This document shows positions 27,640-38,471 of a DNA stretch of 64,000 bases, piece after piece. The stretch is from Asterella californica (lineage: Eukaryota; Streptophyta; Marchantiopsida; Marchantiales; Aytoniaceae), in NCBI GenBank assembly GCA_036924285.1, contig JAYKYS010000001.1:6287501-6351500 (forward strand), in the 5' to 3' direction. Each line of letters begins with the position of its first letter. Within the stretch, counting starts at the first letter, position 1. The translations under genes were made by a program, and so were the position numbers. The notes under the pieces are model-generated. The model worked only from the letters and a program-made list of their open reading frames with translations, did not search any database and was not told where the DNA came from.

Positions 27640-29110
27640 TACATCAGTAATAATATCATATATTTAATAATATATATCAATATCAGTATTTCATTAAATA
27701 AGAAATACATGTTTTCATCCAAACATGGTAATGTGTTATTGATATCACATAGTAACCGTGAAGTCCCAAGTAATGCCGTCATTTCCTCAAGCAATGAACA
27801 ACCGCAAACAGCTCCTTCTTGTGAGACGGCCATCGGCTCTTCGTCCCAAATAACTTCTTTGCTTTCATACAGTATATGTTTTTCATCCTGCACCATCACT
27901 TTGTCAGTCACGTAGTCGTTCGCGTCCGTGTACCTCGAAGGGTTTGTCAAATTTCGGCAGCTTCAAAACTAACGTCTTTGACAAAATAGATTTGATTGTT
28001 TCTCTTTATTGTGTAAAAATATATTACATAATGCACTCCTCGCGGTTCAGTGGATGTGTCCTCTGACGAGCGCTACTCTCTATTGATCTGCTACAAATAA
28101 GTGGATTAACTTTCAGCTGGTCTTCGAATATCAGCAAAATGATGTGTCATCTTATGTCTAGTACCATAAGGACCAACAGACGATATGATATGATGTCAAT
28201 TACTTCACGTAACAATTGAGCATATAACACGTGAGGTACTTGCTCTTGCCTAGGATATCCTTTATTGTAATATCTTTTGTCGTTTTCCCGCTCCTCGATT
28301 GGAGTCATATTAGTGAAAAAATCACCATATAACTCACGTGTGATCCAATCGAGAACATAAATGTCTGTTGCTTATGTTTAGGGTATAATGAACAGCTCAT
28401 TATTCGGACCCTTCTACTCATGTCTAGCTTTCACATGAACAAGCTTAGGTGCTATCCATGCAAGTGGGTTCTTCTCCCCTACAAGATATCAAAAGCCTTC
28501 GAGTCCTTTGGCTTTATCGATACGTTGGGAAAGATCAAGGTCTCCTAAGCCAACAAATATCAACGAACGCATGAAAGAGTGTCTCCATCGTTTGAAAGTT
28601 CCACTCTCAAAATCCCACCAAGAAAATTGAACAAATATATTTCTTAGATATTTCTTAGATGATTGACGTCACAGTGCAACCATTTCTTTGAGAGCATGAA
28701 TGCTAAAGTGCTCCACAATGTAGAGATAATCTCCCAATAGCATTTTCGGAAAACATTCAATAGATCTAGTTTCTCCGGCGGAAATCTATCTATCACATCG
28801 TCTGAGACTTTGATTCGAACTTCTTTTTCGTGTGACAACTTTTCAGATGTAGCTCTTTCATCGCTCATCTACTTCTCAATATCTCTGCCGTTCCAAGATG
28901 GAGGATAGCGTTACTTTTATCGCAGTGACAAGACGAACAACACCAATATGACTAATGGTGAAATCTGCCATCTCTCTCATTATTTCGTGGATTTCTTTAC
29001 GGTCAGAGGAGCTTTTGAGCTCCTTGGCTACATATTCCACAATTGGTGCTGACCCAAGTTGACTTACCAAGAGTAAGGTCGAGGAGGTCGAATCGCGTAG
29101 CAACCAAGAG
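27640..29110 (-). pseudogene. Unrecognised broken coding stretch
   Basis: Several adjacent minus-strand open segments have protein-like composition. The first (about 29103-28876) contains the stretch SDRKEIHEIMREMADF. The second (28868-28644) contains RFPPEKLDLLNVFRKC. An open segment with no start codon (about 28370-28155) contains VLDWITRELYGDFF. A further segment lies at 27950-27633. They change frame and are split by stops or possibly introns. I recognise no domain. They could be exons of one lineage-specific gene, a pseudogene of it, or part of a mobile element. Confidence 0.4.
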
Positions 29111-30079
29111 GTGGGCGGTCACAGGGTGAAGTCCATCAGTAATACTTGCGGGGAGTGACCATGGTAGAGATGGGGCTCTTGGTAGAAAGTCGAAGTTATC
29201 CTCTCCGGCCGAAGGGCGGCAGCTATGTGGAGGACGACTTTTGTTAGAACGCAAAAATAAGTACAAGACTCTAGGTGCACGTAGCCTTTTATCTATAATC
29301 ATATATCATTATACTCTACTTTACTATATTATTTAGTTCTTACACCTAAATCAGTATCGTAATTCCAACTTCATTTAAATGATTAAGTTCCATGCCGGGT
29401 GTATAGAGAATGAGAGACTCATATACTTCCCGCCTCATTCTTGGAAGCACCTTAAGGTCATTAAGGTTCAATTAAAGATAATATTGTATATATTACATAA
29501 TATATGGATGAATATAATAACTCATGTCAAAATACATAAAATTACATTCGCTCATTGATTTGTAGAAGCTTTGGCCTGTAATATTATCTCATCGTAAAGT
29601 TTCTCAATGTTGTATACATGTAACTTTTTGTCTTAGACAAATAAAACCCACGAATGACAAGATAGTTTCTCGCACTCTCGATATTCTTATCAATTATGAT
29701 TCTCTACCTCGCCATGCTGGATAATCACTAGAGAAGACATGACAGCCAGGAAGTGTATGTGAATTTAGTGACAATTGGCGTGATCAAACCTATTACTTAT
29801 AACTGATCTCACCAATTCGAATAAAACGTGAAGACAAAGAGGACTGTTGGTGACACATGTCAGTGTTCATAATGAGTCCTGAAACTGAAAGTTTCATAAA
29901 CTATCCTTTCAGTTAATGGAACAAATAGTTTTAACTTTAAGTACTTAAATGCAACAAACCTGAACAAAGATAAACATGATCATATATGAAAAATGGACTG
30001 TCGCGGCTTAAGTGTCTGAAAGTGAATGTATAAGAAAGTTATAATACTGTGATATTGAGTGTATTTGGAAAACTTGTTA
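29111..30079. other. Intergenic, nothing recognised
   Basis: AT-rich sequence with no gene call. Confidence 0.4.
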
Positions 30080-30480
30080 GACTGTACATTCTGACCTAAT
30101 ACGCATGCAACATGCGACTTTTGGGGAACTCTTGTCCGCTTCTGGTTATGAGAAAATACATAAGTGTTAACTGGAAAATCTATATTAAAATAATATAAAT
30201 AAATGAATATATATATAAATATTAAATGTTAGAAGAGCCAAGAGATGCAGAAAGATCTCGACATAACCAATAAGAGGAGAAGAAGGAGACGCGCTTCTGA
30301 CTGTATAAGTCCGGGAAGGTACAAGCATTTAATCAGGCTACGACGAGGCATTTAATTTATTACCTATCCCTTTCCAACGGAAAGGTGATGTAATAAATTA
30401 AACTCTTGCATATTATCTCTTCAAATCAGAAGATGGAGGAGGTGAATATGCAAAAATTGTATTTTTAAGGATATCAGAGT
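30080..30480. repeat. AT-rich non-coding repeat family, copy A, with hairpin 30351-30402
   Basis: Copy A shares ordered blocks with sequences near 51.5, 52.6 and 53.3 kb. The blocks are a TTATGAGAAAA(A)TA-T-AAGT motif, an AT-rich tract with ATAAATATTAA, AAGTCCGGGAA, and GATGGAGGAGGTGAATATGC. Between the last two lies a strong hairpin. TTTAATTTATTAC pairs perfectly with GTAATAAATTAAA, then a small internal loop, then CCTTTCC pairs with GGAAAGG around AAC. There is no coding capacity. Solo-LTR fragments or a non-autonomous element are possible. Confidence 0.6.
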
Positions 30481-31460
30481 TGAAACCTTTCCAAGACATT
30501 CTTTGCCCGCGGTGGAGTTACGACTTCTTCTTTACATCCTCGAGCATTTGTTTATTCATTTAGACCGTGAGTGTTTGCAGTAGGAGAGTGAATATTCAAG
30601 CTATTAATCACAATTGATTGAAGTATAAATTAATTAATGAAGAAATGTTTCTTTCCACTCAAAGTATAACTTCTTAGTGAACCGCGATCTTGTACAAAAT
30701 GCTCGATAATTTCTTACTACTTTCTCATGTAAAACGTTGAGGATTTCTTTTTAAAACTTTGATACCCCTATTACTCTAATATTATAACATTGAACATACA
30801 GAAAAGTTATACACACACATGAGCTCTTTGTTTTATACACTAAACCTTTACTAAATTAACCTAGTCTAACCGGATCGGGTATGAGGTTTTAAGGTAGTGT
30901 AATTATCGTTATGCCTAATATGTCTACCATGTAACTGATATGTATTTAAAAGATTATAATATAAACTAATATGGAGATCCAGATCTAGAGGACCTCCATA
31001 CTATACTATGGACTTTGCATGTTATTCTAGCTAGGCTCACACCTAACTATAGTGAGGGAACTCATATTGAGACGGTCTCATGCGTCAAGATGTTGCTTCA
31101 CGTGTGAATACTTCTTTATTGACAACATCTTCAGATGAGCTAAATAATTTCAGAAAATAATCCTACTCATACTGATACTTTCTCAACCAACCAAAAAGAT
31201 GAACTTAATACTCTAGGGACATCTTCTGCACTCGCTGCATTTTGCAAATGTCTAGTGCTGCTTCTAAAATAACGGACGGGATAGAAAACTGTTTTCACAG
31301 TACTATCCATTTAAAGAAAATCTTTAATATCTCCTGTACGGTGTAACTCTTTTACCTTCGAGTGAAATCACGCTAAATAAAACTAGTCTGAATGAATATG
31401 TGATACTTTGAAGGCAAGCAAAACCAGAGAAGAAGAATTATGTTAAACCACAAGTATGGG

Positions 31461-31467
31461 TATAAAA
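31461..31467 (+). promoter_or_regulatory. Candidate TATA box
   Basis: TATAAAA in a GGGTATAAAAGAGG context is followed by about 1.4 kb of GC-richer, gene-like or LTR-like sequence. That sequence leads to the open frame at 32661. It could be the promoter of the mobile element whose decayed frame ends in the repeat at 32.8 kb. Confidence 0.35.
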
Positions 31468-32789
31468 GAGGTCAGCTCACACGCGATGGTCCTTTTTGTC
31501 ACTCTAGTTTTTTTGAAGGACGATGCTGGACCGCGCCTGAGTAACTTCCCGGCACTTCAGCTAGGGTTCGGCCTGAGAGTGTTGTGTGTGTGAGGTCGGC
31601 TGCACGAACGAGACGAATTGTCTCGTCTATGGATGGCGGCTGCTGAGATTATTCGCGGCTGTTTTGGAGGGACTCTCTCGTTGCTGTGTCGTTGCTGTGT
31701 CTTTTGTTTATTCACGCAATGAGTGCGTCAGTGGCTCAGTGACTCGGCAGTAGGAGGTTTCTTGGATTCGCTGGGTTTCCAAAGTGTTCCGAAGTTCGCT
31801 ACCGTGTCATCTGCAGACTTCCATTTCAGCGACGTTTGGTTGATATTCGGTTCTGATTTGGTGGTAGATTGACTTGTGCGTTATTTTGTGACAGTGTCGA
31901 CGTTCTATCCAAAAAACAAAGCCTCTACATCGTTCGGTGATGTTTGCATTCGGCCTGATTTTCCTAATCAATTTTTACTGAGTTTACTCACCCCGCTGGT
32001 CTTGTCGATTATTACAATCTTTTTTGACTACTTTCATCATGCCCTCTCGATGACAGGGATGCGAGGTATATGCTCTGTAGTAGTTTTCTGTTCTTAGCGA
32101 TTCGTATATCTCTCTGTCGACCCCTTGCACTTGGAAAGTCTTCTATAGCGAGGGCTCCTAACTAACATCGCATCTATTTTTGTTATCTTGTTGATGCCGT
32201 AGTCAGACTATGTTATCATTTAGGTTTCGATTTGTTCTGTGTTTCTTTGCAGTCTGACGGCCGAGGTGCATAAGTAAACTCGTTTCCTAAGTGTCTTCGT
32301 GTGAAGCGGCAGTGTGAAGTGCAGCGAGGTTTTTTATTTCGAGCCCTTGCTTTGACTTAGCTCGAACTCATTATCACTATCTCGGACTCCGTGGGAGAGT
32401 CTGTGCTTCCACATCCTTCGATAGTTTTTCTTGGTTAGGGTTCGACAGTCCTTTGCGTCCAGTGAAAATACTTGTCCAAGTCTATCTTAAGAGTTCTCCA
32501 CCTCTGTGCTTCGCCTTCTTCGATAGTCTTTCTTGGTCGAGGTTGGACAGTCTTTCCAAAGGAACTCTTGCTTGGACTTAGCTCGATATCTAACTCACTA
32601 TCGAGCTATGGGTTGAGCACAGTTTGGAGTAACTTTGGGCTCAGTCTGAAAGTTTCCTGAGTGATTAGTCTCATGGATGGAGGTTCCGAGTCAATATTTG
32701 ATACACGCATGGACTCCGTTGTCGTAGTGCGTGACGTTCAAGATGATGAAACAGAGCTTCAGAAGACACTCAACCAGCATTTGTTCAGG
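31468..32789 (+). other. GC-richer leader region of a probable mobile element, with partial internal duplication
   Basis: No protein family is recognised. A block around 32345-32455 (TTGACTTAGCTCGA, TTCGATAGT, TTCTTGGT, then CGACAGTC) recurs around 32515-32610 in a shuffled partial form. An ATG at 32693 inside a 73-codon frame (32661-32882) may start a gag-like protein, but it is soon broken. Confidence 0.35.
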
Positions 32790-33660
32790 AAGTTGCGCCC
32801 TAGCTTATCAAGCTGGGCAGGAGCTAAGCTGGGGCTATGCTTGGCAAGCTGCCCTCTAGCTTGGGTTGAAATATCACCCTGAACGAGGGCGAAAGTTTCT
32901 AGAATGCAGAGCTCGACGAGGAGAGCGACCTCATGCTTCTAGTTTTGACAGAAAGTGTTTTAAGCAATAGTTAGTACGGGTTTTAGACTGAGAAATATGC
33001 GAAAGAGAGAAATCCGTCGGTTCTGGCTCGTGACTCGAACTTAGAATCTGATGGCGTGAGTGTGTAGGTGTTCACAAGTACTATAGTTTTGACTCCTTAT
33101 TCATTAAAAACGGAGTTGTATAGAGAAGTAAGCGTAGGAAAAGCTAGTAAAGACTTTACAGAAAAATTTCTTCAGTAAAAGCATATGTACTGACTGTAAA
33201 TGCTTTTAGAACGGAACCAAAGGTCCTAGTGATAGGGCGCCTGCATAAGACGAAAGTGGTCTAAGGATCAATTCCCCTTGGCCTCATGTTCCTATTCCGG
33301 CATGTTGGTCTCTTGGAAGGGAGTCTATGTTGGATATGCAACCACGTCTTGCATATCTAGGGACGGGAGACCGATATCTCCCTTAATCGTGAGCTTCCTG
33401 GTCTAAGCCTCCGCATGCCATCGTGAGTATACCATGAGAGATACCTGGTGCGCATATGGAGGGGCTATAAGCTCTGTGGGGCAGCCCCATAAGTGTAGGG
33501 GCTTCGGCCTACATTGGAGGACTTGTGGTATATTCAGGATGGCATCAAGAGCACGAGAAACTATTGTTAATCAGTTAATTAATCATCGAGTCAGCTTAGC
33601 AATGGCAAAGAAAGCTGTGAGACCTTTAATAATGAAGGGGTCACCAAGATTGATATAAGA
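32790..33660. repeat. Dispersed repeat, copy 2 (partner at 11795-12780)
   Basis: It aligns by eye with the copy at 11.8-12.8 kb in the same orientation. The shared blocks are the AGCTTATCAAGCTGGGCAGG end of a decayed frame, a GAGAGAAATCCGTCG block, the tRNA-like section, TATGTTGGATATGCA and CTAAGCCTCCGCATGCCA. In one frame the start reads as the end of an acidic protein, with EGESF and NAELDEESDL visible before a stop. It contains one copy of the unit that is doubled in copy 1. Confidence 0.6.
33225..33290 (+). repeat. tRNA-like A-box/B-box motifs in dispersed repeat copy 2
   Basis: CCTAGTGATAGGGCGC resembles a tRNA A-box region, and GGATCAATTCC follows about 30 nt later in the B-box position. 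It is the counterpart of 12205-12275. Confidence 0.45.
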
Positions 33661-33839
33661 GACAAGACTGCTAATAAATGACAAGACAGTCTTCCAAGTC
33701 CCATATTAACTCACCTTCAAAATTATTAATTAACACTTACAATATCAACTATCCAAATATTCTCAAAAAGCATCATTATCAATATGTTGTAATCAAAATT
33801 TAGTTAGAAAAAATGATACAGATTATTTTTCTCTTCTCT

Positions 33840-34310
33840 AGTCGCTCCTCGGATCAGTATGATGATTATTTTTCGACCTATCAGAGATGGATTGCTGTCA
33901 AGCGTTCGTCGTTACGTACCCCGACAGACCCTCTCTCGTCAACAGACATTCACCAACAGATGACGAGCGCCGGTGGATGTTCATCGAGGATTAACGGTGG
34001 TCCGTCAGGGGACGTTCTTCACCGTAGATCCTGCGTGGTGGAGCGCAGCAGATTCTTGTTTGCCGGTGATCGTCTGCTAGCTAGTAGCGAGCGCCGACAA
34101 AGGATCACAAGCGAGTGATCGGACAGTCTGCCGACAGACGGTCTTCATCGATGGATTCTGCTTGGTAGATCACTAGCGATTTGTGATTCAGTGACGGACG
34201 TTCGTCAGCAAGTGTCTCGATGATCTACTGATGGACGATGTTCATCGAAGGTTGATCGTCAGTGCATTACACGCTTGCTCATCATTCATCGGCTGTCATC
34301 TTTGATAGAA
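33840..34310. repeat. Degenerate GACAGACG/TTCATCGA-type repeat tract
   Basis: GC-richer sequence repeats variants of GACAGAC, GACGTTC, TTCATCGA and GATGGA many times in both orientations. Its texture is like 26620-27000. No coding signal is accepted. Confidence 0.35.
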
Positions 34311-34559
34311 TTGTGTACTATCATCACGGAATGCTTCCGTTTCTGTCTATTTTTCTGTTAATAGTTTATAAATATTAAATTTTATACAAAAAATTGAAAT
34401 AAAATGAAAATTTGAAATTTCGTATCATACGTTAAACTCTTGAAATTCTCAATTGACTCCAAACTTGGTTTGAGTTTGAATCAGGAGGTCGCTTGCAAGG
34501 TTGATTACACCTGGACTGATTGTTGTTGTTCCATGACTAGTTCTGGAGTCATTGTTATG

Positions 34560-34990
34560 GACGGCCTCGATGGACATCGAGAGCTTCATGCTCTCTCCTC
34601 TTGAAGCAAGAAAATGATGAAATCTTACAAAGATAGATTCGGGTTCGTCGACATTGCTTGCAAAAAGAGCTTGTACTTTTGAGACATGCTACCTTTCAAG
34701 ATACGTATTTCTTCTTGTGCATTGATCATGATACCTGTTGAAACAAGTTATGAGACAAGGATTTAAAGTTGTTAACATGCGTGATCACAGATTTGTCCGC
34801 CTTCATTTTGAAATTTGTCTTTCAAATGCATATGTGTAACTATGTTTTGAATGGTAAAGTTATTGATCAAGGTAGTCCATGCTTCAGCAGCTATCTTGCA
34901 AGAAAGAATATGTCTTGCAACTCGAATTCTCGCAGCACTCGTTGGTTAACATGAGCACGTTCTTGCTTTTGCGATGTCAGTTGACAATGC
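34560..34990 (-). pseudogene. Ty1/copia gag remnant
   Basis: Read from high to low coordinates, the minus strand gives pieces of a copia gag (UBN2-type) domain in shifting frames. They are AWTTLINNFTIQN and HMHLKDKFQNEGG, then VITHVNNFKSLSHNL, then MINAQEEIRILKGSM followed by a KYKLFLQAMSTNPNLSL-like stretch. The order matches copia gag: the W-containing block, the (F)K-EGG turn, the H-NFK-L helix and the SLP-like region. Several stops and frameshifts make it dead. No LTRs are identified nearby. Confidence 0.6.
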
Positions 34991-35744
34991 TTCCAGGGTT
35001 TATGGCTAGCCGTGTCGAGACTCTGGTTGTTGCTGTTGCTGTGACGAGTCGACGAGCGTTAGCTTATCGCAACCTTCTTAAGATTGTGTGAGTATGATGA
35101 CTTCAGGAGGTCATATCAGAGACAATAGGTGTCCCTTGTCAACGACTTGTGTTATGCGGAAAAGTTCTTCTCTGGAGTTTTCTCCCTGTGGTTTCAGATT
35201 TTTGGTGGATTTTAGAACAACTATGCGGGGATCTGCTAACCGGCGTTAGCTGATTATAGCAGTCTTCTTGAAGTTGGTTGGATTGGGTAACTTTGGGAGG
35301 CCGTAGCGTTCGCTGTAGACGTCCGTTTGATACGATTTTGTTGGCAGCAGAAAGATATTGCTGTGCTAATTCTAAATATGTCTCAGAGTTGAGTTTGGTA
35401 GTTTTGGGAAGAATCCTGCGACGAACTGCTAACGGAGTTAGCAGATTTCCGTAGCTCTTTCAGATTGAGTGGAGTTGGACAATTTTGATAGATCACAACT
35501 TTACGTCAGTGTCAGTTTGGAAAGATTTTGAAGATTTTCTTGAGGCCTTTTTGACTTACTAGAGAAAATCAAGGTTATCGAATCTTGTATATACTAGGAC
35601 GGCACAAAAATTACAAATAAAGCATTCTTTAGTATAGATTTATACTTGATTTTCTTTTCCCGAAAGTGTGTTTCTTCCACAACCAAATACCCAATGTAGT
35701 CTAGACACCCTTCACATGCGATACGACACTGTATCTAGTTTAGT

Positions 35745-35960
35745 CCTTTGCCACCTCAACCCTAAGTCCATGCGAGCAGGTCATCACCTGTCGGCAGTGA
35801 CATGTCAGTATTCTGGCTGGTTGGCACTTCTCACATCATTATTTTGTCCTAGCCATCTAGTGCCACGTCATGATCACATGCCACCTCAGTCTTACACTGC
35901 CATGTGTCTGTGTTTCATCAGTCTCGGATGGCCATGGCAACCTGCGAATGCCACGTCAGC
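35745..35960 (+). promoter_or_regulatory. Cluster of TGCCACGTCA-like ACGT-core motifs
   Basis: TGCCACGTCA occurs at 35861-35870 and 35949-35958. TGCCACCTCA occurs at about 35749 and 35879-35888, and TGACATGTCAG and TGCCATGTGT occur between. The exact copies match hybrid C/G-box sites bound by plant bZIP factors. No adjacent gene start is apparent, so this may belong to a transposon flank. Confidence 0.35.
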
Positions 35961-36235
35961 ATCTATCACTACCAAACCCTAAAACTTCCTGACCTCGTAA
36001 CTTCTTCTCTGTTGCTCCATTCGTGACGATCCATAAAGTTAATTGTACCTACTCAACGAGCTCTACATAATGATGAGATCAGAATCACTTTTAGAACAAT
36101 TTTGAAAACTTTTGTATTCGTTATCTCCATGTTTCACCGTGAGACCGATGCATGACACGAGAACAGGGCCTTTCTTGATTGTAACTGCCAGGGAGGTATC
36201 CCTTGACCCACATAGTGAGTGTACAGGGAAGGGGA

Positions 36236-36291
36236 GGGGAAAAGCCCTCGAAGGGCTTTCCCCTTCGCGTATGGCCTGGAGGCCCATACGC
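36236..36291. repeat. Two adjacent GC-rich hairpins
   Basis: The first hairpin (36236-36263) pairs GGGGAAAAGCCCT with AGGGCTTTCCCC with one bulged A. The second (36267-36291) pairs GCGTATGGCC with GGCCCATACGC around TGGA with one bulge. A B-box-like GGTCGAATCCC lies about 17 nt after the second, so a tRNA-derived origin is also possible. Confidence 0.6.
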
Positions 36292-36434
36292 TCAAACAGA
36301 CGTCGTGGTCGAATCCCAATAGTAAGACTGTTCATGGGGACATGAACTTTTGGGAAAAGCCTATATTATATGATGTCGGTAGAGCAGAAGCGCGTATACT
36401 TTCGGAATTGGATAAGATTGATGCATGCAGAAAA

Positions 36435-36506
36435 TAAGCTCGTGGGTTAGGACATTCAGGCACGGTGAACTAAGCTCGTGGGTTGGGAAACTCAGACACG
36501 GTGAAC
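36435..36506. repeat. 36-bp tandem repeat, two units
   Basis: Each unit starts TAAGCTCGTGGGTT and ends CACGGTGAAC. The units differ at a few internal bases. Confidence 0.85.
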
Positions 36507-38471
36507 TCCCAGTGTGGGAGTCTGACACTTTCCCGAGACCAGAGAGCGAGACAATACTCCTGCAGCATCAGAAGTGGATTCATGAAAAGCTTATCCTATC
36601 CTCGCTCTCGTTGCTCCTGCAGTAATCTTGTCATCATGATAGTAATATTTTAAGAACCTTGTGGTCGGTTGGTTATTTAACACCCTGAATACATATGAAC
36701 TCTTCTGTGTGGCTACTGGCTATTTTGCAGAATCTCTAAACGAAATTACCCAAAGTTTCTGAATGGACACGATGATCATGAACGTGCAAAACGTTTGTCC
36801 CCAAGCAGCGTGGGATGTCACTCCCATCTACTGGTAGCTCTCTCAGTTCTTTTGGTTAGACACTCACGTGTTTCTGCATGAACGATACTACGTATAGTAC
36901 TACCAGCTTCTATACTTACCACTCCTGTGCAGCTGTAGTATCCCATGAACAACAAATTGAGTGCACTCTTCCACTTGTTAGCTAGCTATATATACTCAGA
37001 ATCCACTTGTCATAATAAGCTTCATAGCAGTCCACGGTTTCATCCTCATGCATCGGACACATCAAACGTCAGACTGATGAAACAAACTTCCAGGTTCTCG
37101 GTTCTGGTCTTGAGGACTCTTTGAAGCTTCCTAGATATTGCCGTCATACGCCCTGCCAAGATATCATTGTTTGAATGTTAGGACTATCCGGTTACGATAC
37201 CGGTAGCCTCAAACAATCCGCCCCTCTTGTCGTTGTTTCAAAGCAATTGAGCCTCCTACGGTGGTGCCATTCGTCGCAGTAGCTGAGCTCGGATTCTTCA
37301 GCTGAGAATCTGGAAGGTTCTGATTGAATCTCGTGTTGCAGTGCCCGAGATGATAGTTCGCAGTAGCTGAGCTTACTGATAATTGTGAAGATCGGGATCT
37401 AGCTGGCGAAGACATGAGAGCTCCCATCATTCTCCTCTTGTGTATATCTAGAACTCAGGTGCTCGTTGCCCTTCGAGCTGCTGATCCTCGGTGAAACTCC
37501 GCTCTCTAGTACCCCACATTATCTCAACCGTCGTCTGCAGCGTTTTACCGTGTAAACAGATGATTGTACATATTGTGACATTGTACTGGAGTACTTGAGC
37601 AATAATTCTTCATCTATCCTTGTACCCATCACTAAGTCCGAAGACTGAATTGGTTGTTTCTCCTGCACTGCACCAACCGTTCTGTTCCATTTGGCTTCGC
37701 TTATTCAAGTACGATGAAACCGGATTCCTTATCAGATATAGATGGGGTAAGAAGCCCTTTATGCCAAACCGGAGTTGATGATGTGTAACTGAAGGTTGCA
37801 ATCCGAGAGTACCCTGACAAGATCTCACAGGATTAAAGATTCTCGGATGATGCATAGTGAGGCTGAGATACAGGCACCGTACTCAAATTCGCTAGAGACA
37901 ATTTAAATTCGAGGAGAGATTGCTCTTCTGCCTCCGGTCCTTCTAAAGGTCCAAGACCCTTATATTCGACGACTATACAGGTGAGTCTTCTTCAGCCTTC
38001 TCTTCTCGTAGTAGTGAGAAGAGTTCATGTCCATTGATCAGGTTCAGATTCTGCTGGAACAGAGTCGGAAGCAATGTCTGATAAGTAGACCTTAAGCTGT
38101 TGATAATTCGAGACTGAGAAGTACAGCGGAGATTCTCTGATCTGTAACAGCTGGTAGTCTCGGATCCGCACTCAGACCCGTAGAACATGGACCCAAATTC
38201 TGCCTCCAATTCGGTTGAATCATGAGAACAGTACTGTGAACTTATGTTACCTAGTCGTTGCTGCTTCCTTAAGTTTTAGTTCCAGTCGAGATCCTCTGTG
38301 GGTGAATCTTGAGCAAGTGCCTTGTCTTGACTTGTTTGACGTAGAATATGTGGCGTTCACGACATGGACGTTGACGACAGACATGCATTGCCAAGTTGTT
38401 CCTCTTCCGTCTCGTAGAACTTTACTTCTCAAGTCAAGGATTCGGAGGTAAAACTGGGGGTTATTATCATC
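36507..38471. other. 5' flank of the complete ABCC gene
   Basis: No gene is called. I looked here for upstream exons encoding the extra N-terminal membrane domain common in ABCC proteins and saw no convincing hydrophobic frame. TATATATA near 36987 is a possible but distant TATA box. Confidence 0.4.

Noticed and set aside
37610..38451. Open frames upstream of the complete ABCC gene as candidates for a missing TMD0 exon
   Set aside because: None encodes the expected series of hydrophobic segments, and the longer ones are on the opposite strand.
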